This document shows positions 6,045 to 8,888 of a DNA stretch of 8,888 nucleotides, piece by piece. The stretch comes from Caldifarciminota bacterium (GTDB taxonomy: Bacteria > WOR-3 > Hydrothermia > WGAB01). A program made the position numbers and the translations under genes. The stretch is taken from contig WGAB01000066.1 of the NCBI GenBank assembly GCA_015489295.1, positions 1 to 8,888 of the forward strand, in the 5' to 3' direction. Position 1 is the first letter of the stretch. Each line of letters starts with the position of its first letter. The notes beneath the pieces are model-generated. The model made no database searches. It was not told the DNA's origin and worked only from the letters and a program-made list of their open reading frames with translations.

Positions 6045-6760
6045 GGGGCACCTGGACCGTGTTCAAAAAGGAGTTTCGGGAGTTCTTCACCTCACCCACC
6101 GGGTACATCTACCTGGTGGTGTTCCTCGTGCTCACCCAGTGGCTCTTTTTCCGGGGCTTCTTCGTGATCGGCCAGGCCTCGGTGCGCGGCTACTTCTCGC
6201 TCCTGCCCTGGGTGTTCCTGCTCTTCATTCCGGCCATTACCATGCGCGCCTGGGCCGAGGAGCGCCGCAACGGCACCCTGGAAATCCTCATGACCCTGCC
6301 CCTGCGCGACCCCGAAATCCTGGCCGGCAAGTTCCTGGCTGGCTTCGCCTTCGTGGTGCTCTCGCTGCTCCTCACCCTGACCCTGCCCATCTCCGTGTCC
6401 CTGATCGGCAACCTGGACTGGGGCCAGGTGGTGGCCAGCTACCTGGGCGCCCTGTTCCTGGCCGGCGCATACCTTTCCATCGGCCTGTTTGCCTCGGCCA
6501 TCAGCGCGAACCAGATCGTGGCCTTCCTGCTGGGTGCGGTGTTCGTGTTCTTCTTTTTCCTGCTGGGCATGGACTGGGTGCTCGCCACCTTTCCGCCTGG
6601 TGTCGCCGCCGTGCTCCAGTACTTCGGCCTGGGATACCACTTTGAAAGCATCGCCCGCGGCGTGCTGGACCTCCGCGACATCCTCTACTACCTTTCCGTG
6701 ATGGCCGTGTTCCTGTACCTCAACCTCCGCAGCATGGAGGTCTGGCGGATCGGAGGGTGA
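6041..6760 (+). CDS. gldF: ABC-2 type permease, GldF-like
   Basis: The 239-residue integral membrane protein has about six transmembrane segments, roughly at 21-43, 52-68, 98-120, 128-150, 155-178 and 208-230. After a short basic amphipathic N-terminus (TVFKKEFREFFTSP) and the first two membrane segments comes the segment PAITMRAWAEERRNGTLEIL (64-83) followed by MTLPLRD (84-90), which I recognise as the hallmark loop of GldF-type ABC-2 permeases. It should form the membrane channel with the ATPase upstream, and it is a single permease gene in this operon, so a homodimer is likely. The start is an ATG overlapping the ATPase stop by four bases. The substrate is unknown; relatives have been linked to surface or gliding-motility functions in Bacteroidetes. 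Confidence 0.92.
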   Translation: MRGTWTVFKKEFREFFTSPTGYIYLVVFLVLTQWLFFRGFFVIGQASVRGYFSLLPWVFLLFIPAITMRAWAEERRNGTLEILMTLPLRDPEILAGKFLAGFAFVVLSLLLTLTLPISVSLIGNLDWGQVVASYLGALFLAGAYLSIGLFASAISANQIVAFLLGAVFVFFFFLLGMDWVLATFPPGVAAVLQYFGLGYHFESIARGVLDLRDILYYLSVMAVFLYLNLRSMEVWRIGG

Positions 6761-6763
6761 ACC

Positions 6764-8296
6764 ATGAAACCGAAAACCCGTAGCCTTCGGCAAACCTCCT
6801 GGGTCCTGGGGCTTCTGTTCGTGGGCATCGTGATCCTCATCAACGGCCTCATCTGGCGGGTGCCCCTGCGCGTGGACCTCACCCAGGAAAAGCTCTATAC
6901 CCTGTCGCCCGCCACCAAGCGCATCCTCAAAAACCTGGATGACCTCGTAACCGTGCGGGTGTACTTCTCCAGCAAACTGCCGCCCAACCTCATCGTGCTC
7001 CGCGACGAGATCCGTGACCTCCTGGACGAGTACCGCACCTACGCCCGCGGCAACCTGCAGGTGGAATGGATCGATCCCCTCAAGGACCCCCAGGTGGAAC
7101 GCGAGGCCCGGCGCCTGGGCATCGTGCCCGTGCAGGTCAATGTGCTGGAAAAGGACAAGGTGGAGGTCGTCAAAGCCTATATGGGCATGGTGTTCCTGTA
7201 CGGCGACCGCAAGGAAACCATCCCCGTGGCCAGCGATGTGTCCAACCTGGAATACGAGATCACGGCCGCCATCCTGAAGGTGACCTCCGGCATCCAGAAA
7301 ACCGTGGGCATCCTTCTGCCCGAAGACCTCTCCCTGGACCGCGACTTCTATGAGGTGCGCACCGAACTCAGCAAGCAGTACACCCTCAAAACCCTGAAGC
7401 CGGGCCAGAGGATCAGCGGCGTGGACCTCCTGATCGTGGTGGGGGGCGAGGGCTTCACCCGGCAGGACGCCGAAAACATTGACCGGTTCGTGCAGCAGGG
7501 CGGCAATGTGCTGTTCCTGGTGGACCCGGTGAAGATTGAGGAACCCCTGACCGCCCGCGTGAACCAGTCACCCCTGCTGGACCTCCTCAAGCACTACGGC
7601 ATCCAGGTCAACAACGACCTGGTACTGGATGTGTCCAACGAAATCGCCCCCTTCGCCCGAGGCTTCGTCCGGTTCTTCGTGCCCTACCCCTACTGGGTGA
7701 AGATCACCAAGCGCGGGTTCAATCCCCAGCTGCCTCCGGTGCGCCAGCTGGAATCCCTGGTGATGCCCTGGACCTCTTCGCTGGAGTTCGTGGGCGACAC
7801 GGCCGATACCCTGGTGCACTTTGAGTACCTGGCCCGCACCACCGACAAGGCCTGGCACAGCACCGGCTTCTTCAACCTGGATCCGCAGTCGCTGCGGCCG
7901 CCGCGGCCCGAGGCCCGGCGGTCCTTCGTGGTGGCTGCTCTGGCTACCGGCCGCTTCCCCCGGTACTCGGCCGACACCACCCAAACCGATACCCTCCCCT
8001 CCTACAGCCCCAAAACCCACCTGGTGGTCACCGGCACCTCGCGCTTCGCCCAAACCACCTTCGTGCAGAGTTTTCCGGAGAACCTCACCTTCTTCATGAA
8101 CCTGGTGGACTACCTGGGGCTGAGCGAAGACCTGATTGCGATCCGCTCCAAGGGCGTCACCGACCGGCCATTGAAACCCCTCACCGAGGCCCAGAAGAAC
8201 CTGTTCAAGTTCTTCAACATTTACGCCATCCCGGCGATCCTTGTGATCGTGGGCCTGGTGGTGCTGGTGCGTCGTAAACGGGAGGAGAAGGAATGA
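6764..8296 (+). CDS. gldG: GldG-family ABC transporter auxiliary protein
   Basis: The 510-residue protein has an N-terminal membrane anchor (about 13-32, VLGLLFVGIVILINGLIW), a large soluble domain and a C-terminal anchor (486-502) followed by the basic tail RRKREEKE. This topology places the big domain on the outer side of the inner membrane. The opening DLTQEKLYTLSPATKRIL, the VTVRVYFSSKLPPNL block, the LLDEY...VEWIDPLKDP stretch, and the YGDRKETIPVA strand are typical of GldG/ABC_transp_aux proteins. A Rossmann-like region follows (VDLLIVVGGEGF, GGNVLFLVDPVKIEEP). The start at 6764 has GGAGGG eight bases upstream and lies three bases after the permease stop. The stop overlaps the DUF4340 start by ATGA. 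It probably couples the ABC exporter to a periplasmic substrate or partner; no catalytic role is proven for the family. Confidence 0.92.
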   Translation: MKPKTRSLRQTSWVLGLLFVGIVILINGLIWRVPLRVDLTQEKLYTLSPATKRILKNLDDLVTVRVYFSSKLPPNLIVLRDEIRDLLDEYRTYARGNLQVEWIDPLKDPQVEREARRLGIVPVQVNVLEKDKVEVVKAYMGMVFLYGDRKETIPVASDVSNLEYEITAAILKVTSGIQKTVGILLPEDLSLDRDFYEVRTELSKQYTLKTLKPGQRISGVDLLIVVGGEGFTRQDAENIDRFVQQGGNVLFLVDPVKIEEPLTARVNQSPLLDLLKHYGIQVNNDLVLDVSNEIAPFARGFVRFFVPYPYWVKITKRGFNPQLPPVRQLESLVMPWTSSLEFVGDTADTLVHFEYLARTTDKAWHSTGFFNLDPQSLRPPRPEARRSFVVAALATGRFPRYSADTTQTDTLPSYSPKTHLVVTGTSRFAQTTFVQSFPENLTFFMNLVDYLGLSEDLIAIRSKGVTDRPLKPLTEAQKNLFKFFNIYAIPAILVIVGLVVLVRRKREEKE

Positions 8297-8888
8297 ACCG
8301 CAGGGTGGCAACCCTGACGGCCATCTTTGTGGTGCTTTTGTTGGTGTATGTGGTGCGGTGGCTGGCCAGCGCCTCCTCCGCCACCCACAAGGCCTCGGGC
8401 TTCGTTCTGGAGACCATCAATCCCGATGCCGTCGCCGAGATCGTGCTGATCCACCAGAAGGACACGGTGCACCTGGTGAAACGCGGCCAGAACTGGCTCG
8501 TGCAGGTGGACTCGGCCACCTACCGCCCGGCCGCCCTGAACCGCATCCAGAACTGGCGAAAAACCATGGAGGAGGCCCGGTACCTGCGAATCTCCCAGAA
8601 CCCCGAGAAGTTCGCCACCTTTGAGGTGACCGACGAAAAGGGCATTCGCGTGCAGTACCGCGACGCCCAGGGCCGCACCCTCGCCGAGTTCTATGTGGGC
8701 AAGATGGGGCCCGATTTTACCACCTGCTATGTGCGGGAGGCCGGGGGCAAGGTGGTGTATCTCGCAGAACCGGGGTTCCGCGGCGTGTTTCCCACCCGAC
8801 GCGATGCCTGGCGCGAACGCCGTCTCCTGCCCGGGGTCAAGCCCCAGGAGGTGGTGTACCTGAAACTGGTGGACCTGGAGGCCGGCGA
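8293..8888 (+). CDS. DUF4340 domain protein, membrane-anchored (3' end outside window)
   Basis: The frame begins at an ATG overlapping the GldG stop (ATGA, 8293-8296), with GGAGGAGAAG just upstream, and stays open for 198 codons to the window edge. Residues 1-24 (MNRRVATLTAIFVVLLLVYV...) form an uncleaved-looking membrane anchor with basic residues in front, so the rest should face the periplasm. The domain after it follows the DUF4340 pattern: INPDAVAEIVL, HLVKRGQNWLVQ, then RIQNWRKTMEEARYLRIS, then EFYVGKMGPDFTTCYVRE, KVVYLAEP and RRDAWRERRLLPG. DUF4340 has no established biochemical function, but it is frequently encoded directly after GldG-type genes, and here it closes the same translationally coupled operon, implying a shared complex. 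No catalytic residues are identifiable. Confidence 0.9.
   Translation, partial: MNRRVATLTAIFVVLLLVYVVRWLASASSATHKASGFVLETINPDAVAEIVLIHQKDTVHLVKRGQNWLVQVDSATYRPAALNRIQNWRKTMEEARYLRISQNPEKFATFEVTDEKGIRVQYRDAQGRTLAEFYVGKMGPDFTTCYVREAGGKVVYLAEPGFRGVFPTRRDAWRERRLLPGVKPQEVVYLKLVDLEAG

Noticed and set aside
6092..6793. 233-codon minus-strand open frame opposite the permease gene
   Set aside because: It is very rich in Gln, His, Glu and Gly because it mirrors hydrophobic membrane codons of the permease; no independent coding evidence.
7568..8311. 247-codon minus-strand open frame opposite the gldG 3' half
   Set aside because: It mirrors the well-supported GldG protein, has no motif and ends across the gldG/DUF4340 junction.

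Overview
The window is bacterial, GC-rich and densely coding. It has strong AGGAGG-type ribosome binding sites, short gaps and several ATGA stop/start overlaps. No rRNA, tRNA, CRISPR array, insertion sequence or phage gene was seen. The organism cannot be named from sequence alone. The dockerin-like C-terminal tail on a signal-peptide protein and the Gld-type ABC cluster with a DUF4340 gene are both combinations I associate with poorly cultured, probably double-membraned lineages around the FCB group and neighbouring candidate phyla. That placement is a low-confidence inference.

Left part (1-1563, minus strand): three genes read leftwards and probably form an operon. They are a small secreted beta-rich protein of unknown function, a metallo-beta-lactamase-fold hydrolase of the N-acyl-homoserine-lactonase-like group with all metal ligands intact, and the first 108 codons of an unrecognised protein that runs off the window edge.

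Middle (1564-3709): a 200-base divergent gap holds one weak plus-strand promoter candidate. It is followed by a large exported protein with Asn-x-Gly beta-helix-like repeats and a C-terminal pair of dockerin-type calcium loops. Its reading frame is interrupted by a one-base shift near 2307-2313. Adding a single base there restores a 648-residue protein, so this is either a real frameshift mutation or an indel error in the sequence.

Right part (3756-8888, plus strand): first a full-length NhaA sodium/proton antiporter with the known catalytic residues. A clear sigma70-type promoter (TTGACA, 17 bases, TACACT) follows in the only sizeable gap on this side. It drives a tightly packed operon: an ABC ATPase (GldA-like), an ABC-2 permease (GldF-like), a GldG-type auxiliary protein anchored at both ends, and a DUF4340 protein cut by the window edge. 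These four products very likely act as one envelope complex: the ATPase at the inner face, the permease in the inner membrane, and GldG and DUF4340 with large domains on the outer side. Its substrate is unknown.

The best points for a second look are the frameshift in the dockerin/beta-helix protein, the unidentified minus-strand genes around the lactonase-like enzyme, and the Gld/DUF4340 operon.
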